DNA of 8,271 bases from Candidatus Omnitrophota bacterium (GCA_015231685.1 JADGBA010000052.1:1-8271), one strand, 5' to 3'. Positions 1 to 5,687 are shown, counted from the stretch's first letter. Translations and numbers: made by a program. The notes: generated by a model not told the origin, from the letters alone.

Positions 1-143
1 CGGAATCACCATCCTTTTGTCTCCCTTAATTAAATGGGTACACATAGAATTAATTAGAAAAACGGTAAATAGAGCTCAGCCTCAGGCCCTTTAGTCATTT
101 TATTAGACAATCGATATGTATGCCCATATATTCGGCCGCGCAT
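1..143. other. AT-rich intergenic DNA, no gene seen
   Basis: This left edge is visibly AT-rich compared with the rest of the window. I see no convincing coding frame, RNA gene or terminator. Two short AATTAA/TTAATT blocks near 25-55 could pair, but the stem is pure A/T and has no T-run. Together with the repeat block and promoter that follow, it makes a gene-free stretch of 324 bases before the first coding sequence. Confidence 0.5.
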
Positions 144-235
144 CAGCAAGAGCGCAGCAAGGACACGATTCCAGCAAGAGCGCAAGAGCTCGATCGCAAG
201 AGCTCGATCCACAAGAGCTCAACAAGAGCTCGATC
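144..235. repeat. Degenerate GCAAGAG(C) direct repeats
   Basis: CAAGAGCTCGATC occurs at 183-195, 197-209 and 223-235. A shortened CAAGAGCTC lies at 212-220, and the related CAGCAAGAGCGCA appears near 144 and 172. The spacing is uneven (14, 15 and 11 bases), so this is not a strict tandem array. It ends just before the promoter of the first toxin-antitoxin pair. It could be iteron-like binding sites or replication-slippage remnants; nothing in the window decides between these. Confidence 0.6.
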
Positions 236-237
236 CC

Positions 238-297
238 TTGAAAACGCACCTTGCGACAGGCACAATAGGTACGTCATTATGTACGTACATGATAATG
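238..297 (+). promoter_or_regulatory. Putative promoter and operator of the first toxin-antitoxin operon
   Basis: TTGAAA (238-243), a 17-base spacer and CACAAT (261-266) make a plausible sigma-70 promoter, placing the start of transcription near 273. Directly downstream, ATGTACGTACAT (279-290) is a perfect 12-bp palindrome, flanked by CATT on the left and GATAATG on the right. Antitoxins of the YefM family are known to bind palindromes with a TGTACA core in their own promoters. A palindrome here, 28 bases before the antitoxin start, therefore fits autorepression. The promoter elements are inferred by eye. Confidence 0.5.
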
Positions 298-324
298 TCC
301 TTGATTGGGACCCGGAGGCCCAAC

Positions 325-579
325 ATGACGACCGTCACAGCGACGCAGGCCAGACAAAACCTTTTTGAAATCCTCAAACAGTCCGCGCGGGGACACGTCC
401 CCTTCAAGATCACGTCCAAAAACGGCGACGTTGTGATGTTATCCGGCGCCGATTACGAGAGTCTTGTCGAAACCCTCCAGCTTCTCTCCACCCCCGGCGT
501 CCGCAAAGGTATCGAGGAAGCCCGCCAGGACATCAAGGCAGGACGGACCCGGTCCCTCAAGGACGTCTTCGGGCGGTGA
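325..579 (+). CDS. Type II antitoxin, Phd/YefM family
   Basis: The product is an 84-residue antitoxin expected to bind and neutralise the toxin encoded next to it and, with it, to repress the shared promoter. The N-terminus (MTTVTATQARQNLFEIL) is the typical Phd/YefM DNA-binding start with the conserved T-x-x-x-A-R-x-x-L pattern. It is followed by a beta region with VPFKITSKNGDVVMLS and a charged helical tail (EEARQDIKAGRTRSLKDVF) of the kind that wraps the toxin. ATG 325 is chosen because GGAGG at 314-318 lies six bases upstream and the family motif begins there; a longer reading from 238 adds 29 residues with no family resemblance. The stop overlaps the toxin GTG start by four bases (GTGA), so translation is probably coupled. 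GGGGAC-AC-GTCCCC (389-402) lies inside the gene. Confidence 0.9.
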   Translation: MTTVTATQARQNLFEILKQSARGHVPFKITSKNGDVVMLSGADYESLVETLQLLSTPGVRKGIEEARQDIKAGRTRSLKDVFGR

Positions 580-839
580 GCGGGTCTGTTTTTGCGGTCG
601 GCGTGACCCGGCGCGCCGAAAAGGATATCCGGAAACTCTCCCCCAAACTGAAGAACAAACTCTACGATATTCTGACCGAAGTGATCGCCCCCGACCCGTT
701 CTGCGACAAAGAACTGATCGGTGATCTCGAGGGAAGCTTTTCCTACCCCCTGACATACAAGGATCGCATCATCTACAGCGTTGACAAAAAGAAAAAGACC
801 GTATTTCTGGAACGGGCCCGGACCCATTATGATGATTGA
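576..839 (+). CDS. Type II toxin, RelE/ParE superfamily
   Basis: This 87-residue basic protein is the toxin partner of the preceding antitoxin. The RelE fold is recognisable from the early helix TRRAEKDIRKLSPKLKNKLY, the central LEGSFSYPLTYKDRIIYSVD (LxGxx..YRI-type strand pair) and the terminal FLERARTHYDD, matching the RARTHYG ending common in this superfamily. RelE members usually cleave ribosome-bound mRNA, while ParE members poison gyrase. The sequence alone does not settle which activity applies; the YxxRIIY and C-terminal RxRTHY signature leans to the mRNA-cleaving group. The start is GTG 576, overlapping the antitoxin stop. The 3' end overlaps the peptidase start by 11 bases, so the pair is followed without a gap by an unrelated secreted enzyme. 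Confidence 0.88.
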   Translation: MSGSVFAVGVTRRAEKDIRKLSPKLKNKLYDILTEVIAPDPFCDKELIGDLEGSFSYPLTYKDRIIYSVDKKKKTVFLERARTHYDD

Positions 840-1716
840 TCGAAGAGCGATTTTGGCGGTGAGCGTGTGGCTTTGGGCGATATGGCTTTTCTCCCCCGCG
901 TCCGCCGCCGATACGGACACGCCTTCGGAAGAAACCGCTCAATCGGCGACCTTCACCTACCACCGCGAGGTCCTCGCCAACTATGAGCTCATCAGCGAGG
1001 AGGGCATCTCGGATGAGCACCACGACAAGATGCTTCGCTACCTTCGCTGGGTCGAGAAATACGCCGAAGAGCACCTCGGCTTCGCCGCCACGGGCAAGAT
1101 CACCGTCATTTTCACGAAGGAACGCACCTTCCGCGATTACACGGGCGCCAACGCTCACATCAACGGCCTCTTCGACGGGCGAATCCACCTGCCGACGTTT
1201 CTGCCCGAAGAACAGGAGACGCTCTTCAAATCCGTCCTTCTTCACGAATACACTCATGCGGCGGCGCGGGAACTCTCGGCCGGCGCGTGTCCCAAATGGG
1301 TTGAGGAGGGCTTCACCGAATACGCTGAATCCACACTCGGACCGCGGGAGAACCCCACGCTGGGGCGCTACGTGGCCGCCCGGGGAGAGCTTCCCTATAC
1401 ATGGGACGCGATCGACAACATCTTCGACAACATTCTGACGGCAGAGCCCGTGAAGGTGGAGCTCGCCTACGCCCAGAGCTACGCCGCCGTCGCGGGGCTT
1501 TATGCGAATTATTCGAAGCGCCAGTTGAGAACTTTTCTGGAAAAAATCGGAAGGCTTCACGACGTCGAGAAGGCCCTGGACGGCGCGTTCGGGATTTCTT
1601 ACGTCGGGCTCACGCGCCTGGCCTTAAGACACAGCGCGCCCGCGACGATCACCCCCAAAAAACATCCCAAGAAGCGCGGAGCCGCGACGCTCGTCAGTCA
1701 GCCGCCCAAACGGTGA
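829..1716 (+). CDS. Secreted HEXXH metallopeptidase, peptidase MA-like
   Basis: The product is 295 residues. Residues 1-26 form a signal peptide (MMIDRR, a hydrophobic core rich in Trp and Leu, then SPASA|AD), so it should act in the periplasm or outside. The zinc site is HEYTH at 139-143 followed by WVEEGFTEY at 157-165, whose Glu160 is the likely third ligand; this is the gluzincin layout of the peptidase MA-like family. Substrate is unknown. ATG 829 is preferred over TTG 781 because it puts the signal peptide at the N-terminus; ATG 832 is equally possible. The gene overlaps the toxin gene by 11 bases and may share its promoter. The last 11 residues (AATLVSQPPKR) are encoded by the 37-bp repeat also found at the end of nikO, so this tail is probably not ancestral enzyme sequence or reflects an old tail-to-tail overlap. 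Confidence 0.8.
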   Translation: MMIDRRAILAVSVWLWAIWLFSPASAADTDTPSEETAQSATFTYHREVLANYELISEEGISDEHHDKMLRYLRWVEKYAEEHLGFAATGKITVIFTKERTFRDYTGANAHINGLFDGRIHLPTFLPEEQETLFKSVLLHEYTHAAARELSAGACPKWVEEGFTEYAESTLGPRENPTLGRYVAARGELPYTWDAIDNIFDNILTAEPVKVELAYAQSYAAVAGLYANYSKRQLRTFLEKIGRLHDVEKALDGAFGISYVGLTRLALRHSAPATITPKKHPKKRGAATLVSQPPKR

Positions 1717-1717
1717 G
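1681..1717. repeat. 37-bp direct repeat, copy A
   Basis: This matches 2448-2484 at 36 of 37 positions, the only difference being C1705 versus T2472. It supplies the last codons and stop of the peptidase gene. Identity ends abruptly at both edges. The two copies are in direct orientation and bracket the second toxin-antitoxin module with its promoter. Confidence 0.95.
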
Positions 1718-1731
1718 CCCAAAACCCATTC

Positions 1732-2040
1732 TTATCGTGAACGTCCGTAGGTCTTGTCATCCCGAATCCGAAGGGCGATGACGTATACAGTCAGAGTCCT
1801 GTCATTCACGTCGTAAAAAATCCGGTACCTGCCGACCTTGATTCGATACTGAGCCAATTGACCGAAGATGGGAATAGCACCCTGCAATTTGGGGTTTGGT
1901 GGAAACGGCTTGGGGTTCTCGGCGAGTTCCTCGACCTTGTACATGATTTCGTCCCGAACGGATTTCTGCGGGATCGCTTCCAGCGCGCGCCCGAATTCCT
2001 TCCCGATGCGCGGTGATGCAAAAACAACTTTGTAATTCAA
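1732..2040 (-). CDS. Type II toxin, RelE family
   Basis: This 102-residue toxin pairs with the antitoxin gene immediately upstream on the same strand. The RelE core is seen in the N-terminal strand and helix (YKVVFASPRIGKEFGRALE), a long helix with VRDEIMYKVEELAENP, the NPKLQG turn, and the diagnostic YRIKVGRYRIFYDV followed by a C-terminal strand with VIALRIRDDKTY. Family members cleave mRNA at the ribosome. The start is TTG 2040, directly abutting the antitoxin stop (TAG 2041-2043), with AGAAGGA as a modest ribosome-binding site inside the antitoxin end. It shows no close resemblance to the toxin at 576-839, so this is an independent module. Its 3' end lies 15 bases from the convergent peptidase stop, with no terminator between them. 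Confidence 0.9.
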   Translation of the reverse strand: MNYKVVFASPRIGKEFGRALEAIPQKSVRDEIMYKVEELAENPKPFPPNPKLQGAIPIFGQLAQYRIKVGRYRIFYDVNDRTLTVYVIALRIRDDKTYGRSR

Positions 2041-2352
2041 CTATATCCTTCTCCTGCTCAATGACTTCTTTCCTCTGATTTTTTTAAAAAGCTCCGCGAC
2101 GGCCACGGGCTTGTCCCCGCGAGCGCTCGCATCACGTGACTCCCGAACCAAATCCAGAAGAGCCCTGTCCTGCAAATCCTCGATTTTGTCGAACAATTCC
2201 ACGAGATCATCCAAAGACACGATTACCTTCGCGCGACTGGACTTCACTTCGATGATCACCGGTTCTTTTCGGGCCAGAACCCTCTTATAATCGCGCGTTA
2301 AGACCCGCGGACCGATGTGCTGCGCTTTGAGAAGATTGTTTGCCGTCAACAT
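2041..2352 (-). CDS. Type II antitoxin, Phd/YefM-like
   Basis: This 103-residue protein is the likely antitoxin for the RelE toxin that follows with no gap. The N-terminal part (residues about 1-50, including LTRDYKRVLARKEPVIIEVKSSRAKVIVSLDDLVELF) resembles the Phd/YefM strand-helix-strand DNA-binding and dimer domain. The C-terminal half is charged and helical (ESRDASARGDKPVAVAELFKKIRG), as expected for the toxin-binding tail, and ends in a strongly basic KKSLSRRRI. ATG 2352 is well supported: AGGAGG (2359-2364) stands six bases upstream. The promoter with a consensus -35 box lies within 70 bases. The module is flanked by 37-bp direct repeats, a sign that it arrived as a unit. Similarity to Phd is weaker than for the antitoxin at 325-579. 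Confidence 0.82.
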   Translation of the reverse strand: MLTANNLLKAQHIGPRVLTRDYKRVLARKEPVIIEVKSSRAKVIVSLDDLVELFDKIEDLQDRALLDLVRESRDASARGDKPVAVAELFKKIRGKKSLSRRRI

Positions 2353-2393
2353 TTGTCACCTCCTGAGATTCAACGCCCCTGACTGACAAGACG

Positions 2394-2422
2394 AGTATGC
2401 CTGGTGGTCATACAATTGTCAA
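2394..2422 (-). promoter_or_regulatory. Promoter and possible operator of the second toxin-antitoxin operon
   Basis: On the minus strand, TTGACA (2417-2422) is a perfect -35 box, followed by a 17-base spacer and CATACT (2394-2399) as -10. An inverted repeat GTATG-N9-CATAC (2395-2413) covers the -10 box and spacer, where an autorepressing antitoxin would be expected to bind. The promoter lies within the segment bounded by the 37-bp repeats, so the module carries its own control. Confidence 0.6.
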
Positions 2423-2447
2423 CGTTTTGTCTGTCACTGGCAGGAGC

Positions 2448-2484
2448 GCCGCGACGCTCGTCAGTCAGCCGTCCAAACGGTGAG
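2448..2484. repeat. 37-bp direct repeat, copy B
   Basis: This is the partner of 1681-1717. It contains the final HRLDG codons and stop of nikO (read on the minus strand) plus 17 bases beyond. Because a coding end is conserved here, this copy is probably at the original location. Confidence 0.95.
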
Positions 2485-3097
2485 TGCGGCCGGCAACGTC
2501 AGCGAGAAGGCCCGCATCGTGTGAGGCGATGAGGCATGTTTGCGGGGTTTCGCGCAGCCATCGCGTGATCACCTCGCGATGCGCATCGTCGACACCCGCG
2601 GTGGGCTCGTCCAGAATCAGAAGCTCGGGATTCATCGCGAGAACTCCCGCCAGCGCAACGAGCTTCTTCTGTCCCCAGGAGAGTTTCGACGGCACCCGTT
2701 CGCGCAAGTCCAGAATCCCCAAAAGGCGCATCGCGTCCTCGGCCGTGTGCCGCGCCTCGTGGGCGCCCATCCCGAGATTCAGCGGCCCGAACGCCACGTC
2801 CTCCTCCACCGAAGGCGAGAACACCTGATCGTCCGGGTCCTGGAACAGAAACCCGATTTTCTTCCGCGCCTCGCGGAAGTCCGCCTCAGCGCGCATGACC
2901 CGGTCCCAAAGCACCACGTGTCCGGCCTCGGCCTTGAGAAGCCCCAAAAGAATCAGGAAGAACGTCGTCTTCCCCGAGCCGTTCGGCCCCGCGAGCGACA
3001 CCTTCTCCCCCCGCTCCAGCGAGAAGTCGAGCCCCGCAAAAACCCGCGTCCCCTCCGGGTACCTGAAATGCACGTTCTTAAATTCCGCTATCGGCAC
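2465..3097 (-). CDS. nikO: Nickel ECF transporter ATPase NikO
   Basis: The product is a 210-residue cytoplasmic ABC ATPase that powers nickel import by the NikMQO complex. All ABC motifs are present: Walker A GPNGSGKTT (37-45), Q-loop FQDPDDQVF with Gln86, signature LSWGQKK (139-145), Walker B LLILDEPT (159-166) and switch histidine in ASHD (His193). The FQDPDDQ(V/L)F stretch is characteristic of the CbiO/NikO/EcfA group. The signature has Trp in place of the usual first Gly. The start is GTG 3097, where family sequence begins (VPIAEFKNVHFRYPEG) and GGGAGG stands about nine bases upstream; the frame is open further but that region is the nikQ gene read in the wrong frame. It overlaps the nikQ end by 10 bases. 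The protein lacks the C-terminal extension of longer CbiO proteins. Its 3' end lies in a repeat shared with the peptidase gene. Confidence 0.95.
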   Translation of the reverse strand: MPIAEFKNVHFRYPEGTRVFAGLDFSLERGEKVSLAGPNGSGKTTFFLILLGLLKAEAGHVVLWDRVMRAEADFREARKKIGFLFQDPDDQVFSPSVEEDVAFGPLNLGMGAHEARHTAEDAMRLLGILDLRERVPSKLSWGQKKLVALAGVLAMNPELLILDEPTAGVDDAHREVITRWLRETPQTCLIASHDAGLLADVAGRTHRLDG

Positions 3098-3795
3098 AAG
3101 AAGAGCCCTCCCAACGCCATGATCATCACCGTCACCAGAACCGTATCCGCCCGCCGCCACCCGAAGTGCCTCACAAGCGGAAAATCCTCCCGGAACCCGC
3201 GAAGCACAAGCGCCCGGTACACCCGCTGGGACCGCTCGTAACTTCGCACAAAGAGCATCCCGATCCACCACCCCGTGACGCGCCAGGTACGCAGATCGAA
3301 CCGCGCCACAAACGCGCGGGCCCGCATCGCGTTCCTCAGTTTGTCGCTCTCCGCATGGAGCACGCTCAGATACCGGTACATAAAGAAGAAGAGAAACAAG
3401 AGCTTCCTCGGCACCCTGAAATGCGCGAGCGCATGCGCCAGCGCAAAGAGCTCCGTCGTCCCGAGAATCGCCACCGTCAGAAGAAACACCGCATTGACCT
3501 TGAGCGTGATCAGAAGCACGAGCCGCAGGCCCTCGCCCGTGTCCGCGCCCCATACCGCGGTGAGCCAGAGAAGAAGGACGAAGGCATTCACCGCAGCCAC
3601 ACGCTTCAGAAGCGCTTCAAGCGAAGGACGCGCCGCCACCGCGAGAATCACGGCGAAGCCGAAGGCCAGCCACGCGACCGTCATGCGGCTCTGCAGCGCA
3701 ATAAACACCGCCCAGAGCACAAAGACCGCCCACTTGCCGCGCGGATCGGCGCGATGAAGCGCCGTCCTTCCTACCGCGAAGTCTTCAAGGTGCAT
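3088..3795 (-). CDS. nikQ: Nickel ECF transporter coupling protein NikQ (CbiQ/EcfT family)
   Basis: This 235-residue membrane protein couples the NikO ATPase to the substrate-binding NikM. Hydrophobic helices occur at about 22-38, 40-56, 66-84, 92-112 and near the C-terminus (217-233). Between them lies the long amphipathic coupling region, with FFMYRYLSVL and the two short EcfT motifs: Ala159-Arg160-Ala161 (RARAF) and Leu198-Arg199-Gly200 (VLRGF). These Ala-Arg-x type motifs dock into grooves of the ATPase; the second has Leu where Ala is usual. ATG 3795 is chosen because the family start (MHLEDFAVGRTALHRADPRGK) begins there and AGGAAGG stands about seven bases upstream. The frame open to 3990 adds nikL-overlapping sequence with no family match. 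The start overlaps the end of nikL by 25 bases and the stop overlaps nikO by 10. Confidence 0.93.
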   Translation of the reverse strand: MHLEDFAVGRTALHRADPRGKWAVFVLWAVFIALQSRMTVAWLAFGFAVILAVAARPSLEALLKRVAAVNAFVLLLWLTAVWGADTGEGLRLVLLITLKVNAVFLLTVAILGTTELFALAHALAHFRVPRKLLFLFFFMYRYLSVLHAESDKLRNAMRARAFVARFDLRTWRVTGWWIGMLFVRSYERSQRVYRALVLRGFREDFPLVRHFGWRRADTVLVTVMIMALGGLFLCR

Positions 3796-4283
3796 CGTCG
3801 GACCTTCCTGATTCCCCAAAAAACCGCCCAAATCATCGCGATCCCCAAAGCCGCTCTGAAGAATTCGCCGCCCGTGCGGGCAGGCCGCGCAGCGGAAGCT
3901 GGCGGATTCGGCGATGTCCGCGTGTCCGAAGAAGTTCGGGAAGAGGCTGCGTATGACGCAACGGAAGAGGCTTCGGCGGAAAGTCTCCAAACGGCCTTAT
4001 GGCCCATTCCCGCTTCAAGCTCCACACGCAAATCCTTCGGCGGCACTCCGGCTAACTCAATGCTAAACCGTCCCTCACCGTCGGTCCGGCCTTCGGCGGC
4101 GAGCTTCCCGGTTTTTTCTTCGTACACCTTAACCGGGGCATCGATCGCGGGCTCTCCGCTGGCGTAATAACCTTCGCCCGTAAGCGCATCGCCTTCGTTC
4201 ACGCAGAAGACGTTGACCCGGTGGGCGTGCGCCGTGCCCGAGAGAACCAGAAGCATCACCGCCAGAAGCGCCGCGTGTTTCAA
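3771..4283 (-). CDS. nikL: Nickel ECF accessory protein NikL
   Basis: This 170-residue protein is the small accessory subunit found beside NikM in NikK/NikL-type nickel transporters, playing a role comparable to NikN or CbiN. It has a signal peptide (1-20, ending GTAHA), a compact extracytoplasmic domain (about 21-102) opening with HRVNVFCVNEGDALTGEGYY and containing the transthyretin-like stretch TDGEGRFSIEL, a Ser/Ala/Pro-rich linker (about 105-139), and one C-terminal membrane helix (142-158) followed by basic residues. After cleavage the first residue would be His21, attractive for nickel binding. The start is TTG 4283, overlapping the nikM stop by four bases (TTGA), with GGAG 11 bases upstream, so translation probably depends on coupling to nikM. 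The linker is longer than I would expect and is of low complexity. Confidence 0.85.
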   Translation of the reverse strand: MKHAALLAVMLLVLSGTAHAHRVNVFCVNEGDALTGEGYYASGEPAIDAPVKVYEEKTGKLAAEGRTDGEGRFSIELAGVPPKDLRVELEAGMGHKAVWRLSAEASSVASYAASSRTSSDTRTSPNPPASAARPARTGGEFFRAALGIAMIWAVFWGIRKVRRCTLKTSR

Positions 4284-4879
4284 TTCAAAAATATCTCCGG
4301 TTTGACCTTTTTCAAAAACCGCACCACAAAGAACGTGACCGCGCCTTCGATGAAGGCCAGCGGCAGATGCGCCGCCAAGACCACTTGAGCGGTTTTGGCG
4401 AACGCCTCACCGCTGACAGCGAGCGATACCGCCAGACACACCGCGCTCACCAGAATCGCCACAAACCCCGCGCCAAACGCCGCCGCGGAACTGCGCCGGC
4501 CGTTCCCGCGCCGGATGGCGGGCCCAAAGAGGTAAGACACCGCGAGCGCCCCTGCCGCGATGTTGAACGTGTTGATGCCCAGAGTCGTCACGCCACCGAA
4601 CCCGAAGAGCACAAACTGCAAAAAGAGCGCCACCCCGATCGCGCAGAAGGCCGCCCATCCCAGAAGAATTCCGACGAGGCCGTTTAGGACCAGATGCGCG
4701 CTCACCGGGCCGATCGGCAGATGAATGAGCGACGCCACAAAAAACGCGGATGAGAAGATGGCGGTTTTGACCATCTTTTCGTCTTTGAGATCCTTGAGCC
4801 CCAGCCCCAGCCCCGCCGCCGAGAGCACGATGCCCGCGCCGAGGACCGCCGGATGAAGCACGCCTTCGGAGATGTGCAG
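4280..4879 (-). CDS. nikM: Nickel ECF transporter substrate-binding subunit NikM (CTG start)
   Basis: The product is a CbiM/NikM-family membrane protein of 199 residues, the S-component that binds nickel and hands it inward. The best start is CTG 4877-4879: AGGAGG (4885-4890) stands exactly five bases upstream, and the N-terminus becomes MHISEGVLHPAVL, matching the family's M-H-I-x-(D/E)-G-x-L signature. In NikM structures the Met1 amine, His2 and a later His bind Ni(II). The next conventional start, GTG 4861, would delete those residues and lies 23 bases from the Shine-Dalgarno sequence. Other family hallmarks are IHLPIGPVSAHLVLNGLVG (His53, His62) and GVTTLGINTFNIAAGAL, with about six membrane helices. 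Upstream nikK ends in the same frame only three codons earlier, its TAG forming part of the ribosome-binding site. The stop overlaps nikL by four bases. Confidence 0.92.
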   Translation of the reverse strand: MHISEGVLHPAVLGAGIVLSAAGLGLGLKDLKDEKMVKTAIFSSAFFVASLIHLPIGPVSAHLVLNGLVGILLGWAAFCAIGVALFLQFVLFGFGGVTTLGINTFNIAAGALAVSYLFGPAIRRGNGRRSSAAAFGAGFVAILVSAVCLAVSLAVSGEAFAKTAQVVLAAHLPLAFIEGAVTFFVVRFLKKVKPEIFLN

Positions 4880-4891
4880 ACTTTCCTCCTA
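4877..4891 (-). promoter_or_regulatory. Ribosome-binding site deciding the CTG start of nikM
   Basis: On the minus strand the bases read TAGGAGGAAAGTCTG: the nikK stop codon runs into a perfect AGGAGG, then five bases, then CTG. No ATG, GTG or TTG occurs in this frame between the nikK stop and 4861. The spacing and the recovered MHISEG terminus together support CTG initiation. Confidence 0.85.
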
Positions 4892-5677
4892 GCCCATCGG
4901 CTCGGCCCGGATCCAGAGAACCGCGCCGATTTCTACGGACTTCGCCTCGCCCTCATAAGGGATCGTGGCTTCATCATCATTCAATGCCGCGAAGCCCCAC
5001 CACCCGGCGCGCGGACAGGCATAACCAAAAACCCCTTCGGCGTCGGTGCGCACCACCTGCGTCACGAACACGGCCTTGGGCGCCTTGAGCGCGCCGTCGG
5101 TGTTGTAATACTCCACTTCGACATCGCAGTGAGGCGCGGGCTTGCCGTCGAGCTTCACAATGCCCCGGAAGACGTTTCCGGCATAAAAACCGTACGGCCG
5201 CGTCAGGGGGACGATTTCGGTCTTCAGCCCCACCTCCGAAGCCCAGGCGTCCTCCATCCCGTAGGCGTTCACGATCACCTTGGTGTAATGGATAATGTAG
5301 GCGTCTTCGGCGGGTTCGAAGTACGGTGCGGGCTGCATATAGAAGAGATGATCTCCGGGGCGGTCGATCTTGTACGTGGCGCGCCAGCTCTGGCGGTAAG
5401 TCTCGTCGGCGTAGAGCCGCGTGGGGTGGCTTTCCAGACTCCCCAGAAGATCGGTCCGCCTGCCCCGCGCCACAACCCCGAACGCTTCCGGCCCCGCCAT
5501 CTCAAGCGCCTGTCCCTCGAACGGATGCGCGAACATCACCTCCAAATCAATCTGCGCTTCGTCTTGATCCTCGACCACATCCGTCGAAGGAATCACCATC
5601 CCAAAATGCGCCCCCGCCGGCACCGCCGCCAGTCCCATCAACCCCGCCACCAAGCAAATCCCAACAATCTTCTTCAT
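4889..5677 (-). CDS. nikK: Periplasmic nickel uptake protein NikK (DUF4198)
   Basis: This 262-residue protein is an exported accessory component of NikKMLQO-type nickel transporters, thought to bind or deliver nickel in the periplasm. Residues 1-23 are a signal peptide (MKKIVG, hydrophobic core, AVPAGA), leaving His24 as the first mature residue (HFGMVIPS). DUF4198/NikK hallmarks are FAHPFEGQALEM (49-60), GDHLFYMQPAPYFEPAEDAYIIHYTKVIVNAYG (split by position: 108-121 and 122-140), PYGFYAGNVFRGIVKLDGKP (161-180) and a late TDAEGVFGYACPRAGWWGF (211-229), the last part being a transthyretin-like fold. Several His residues (24, 51, 84, 110, 130, 183) are candidate ligands. ATG 5677 follows GGAGG at 5682-5686, only four bases away. 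A hairpin-forming repeat begins right behind that site at 5688. Confidence 0.9.
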   Translation of the reverse strand: MKKIVGICLVAGLMGLAAVPAGAHFGMVIPSTDVVEDQDEAQIDLEVMFAHPFEGQALEMAGPEAFGVVARGRRTDLLGSLESHPTRLYADETYRQSWRATYKIDRPGDHLFYMQPAPYFEPAEDAYIIHYTKVIVNAYGMEDAWASEVGLKTEIVPLTRPYGFYAGNVFRGIVKLDGKPAPHCDVEVEYYNTDGALKAPKAVFVTQVVRTDAEGVFGYACPRAGWWGFAALNDDEATIPYEGEAKSVEIGAVLWIRAEPMG

Positions 5678-5687
5678 TTTTCCTCCC

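Noticed and set aside
25..55. AATTAA/TTAATT inverted blocks as a terminator or origin motif.
   Set aside because: The stem is short, entirely A/T, and has no associated T-run, DnaA-type boxes or neighbouring gene in view.
120..368. An 82-codon plus-strand reading frame before the first antitoxin.
   Set aside because: It runs through the GCAAGAG repeats and into the antitoxin gene in another frame; its product is repeat-derived and has no ribosome-binding site or family signal.
389..402. GGGGAC-AC-GTCCCC inside the first antitoxin gene as a third copy of the GGGAC-type element.
   Set aside because: Only the short palindromic core is shared; the AAAA and AGCCTGTCCC parts are absent, so chance in coding sequence is likely.
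2440..2464. A weak GAGCG/CGCTC stem just after nikO as an intrinsic terminator.
   Set aside because: The stem is five base pairs and is not followed by a T-run on the minus strand.
3098..3553. Possible 152-residue N-terminal extension of NikO.
   Set aside because: It is nikQ read in the wrong frame; the ABC family start and a good ribosome-binding site place the start at 3097.
3796..3990. Possible 65-residue N-terminal extension of NikQ.
   Set aside because: It overlaps the coding end of nikL and has no EcfT similarity; the MHLEDFAVGRT start with AGGAAGG is much better.
3166..4167. A long plus-strand frame opposite nikQ and nikL; similar long antisense frames lie at 4853-5749, 6057-7070 and 769-1560.
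   Set aside because: Their products are Arg/Pro/His-rich low-complexity sequence typical of antisense frames in GC-rich genes, and every one lies over a gene with clear family motifs.
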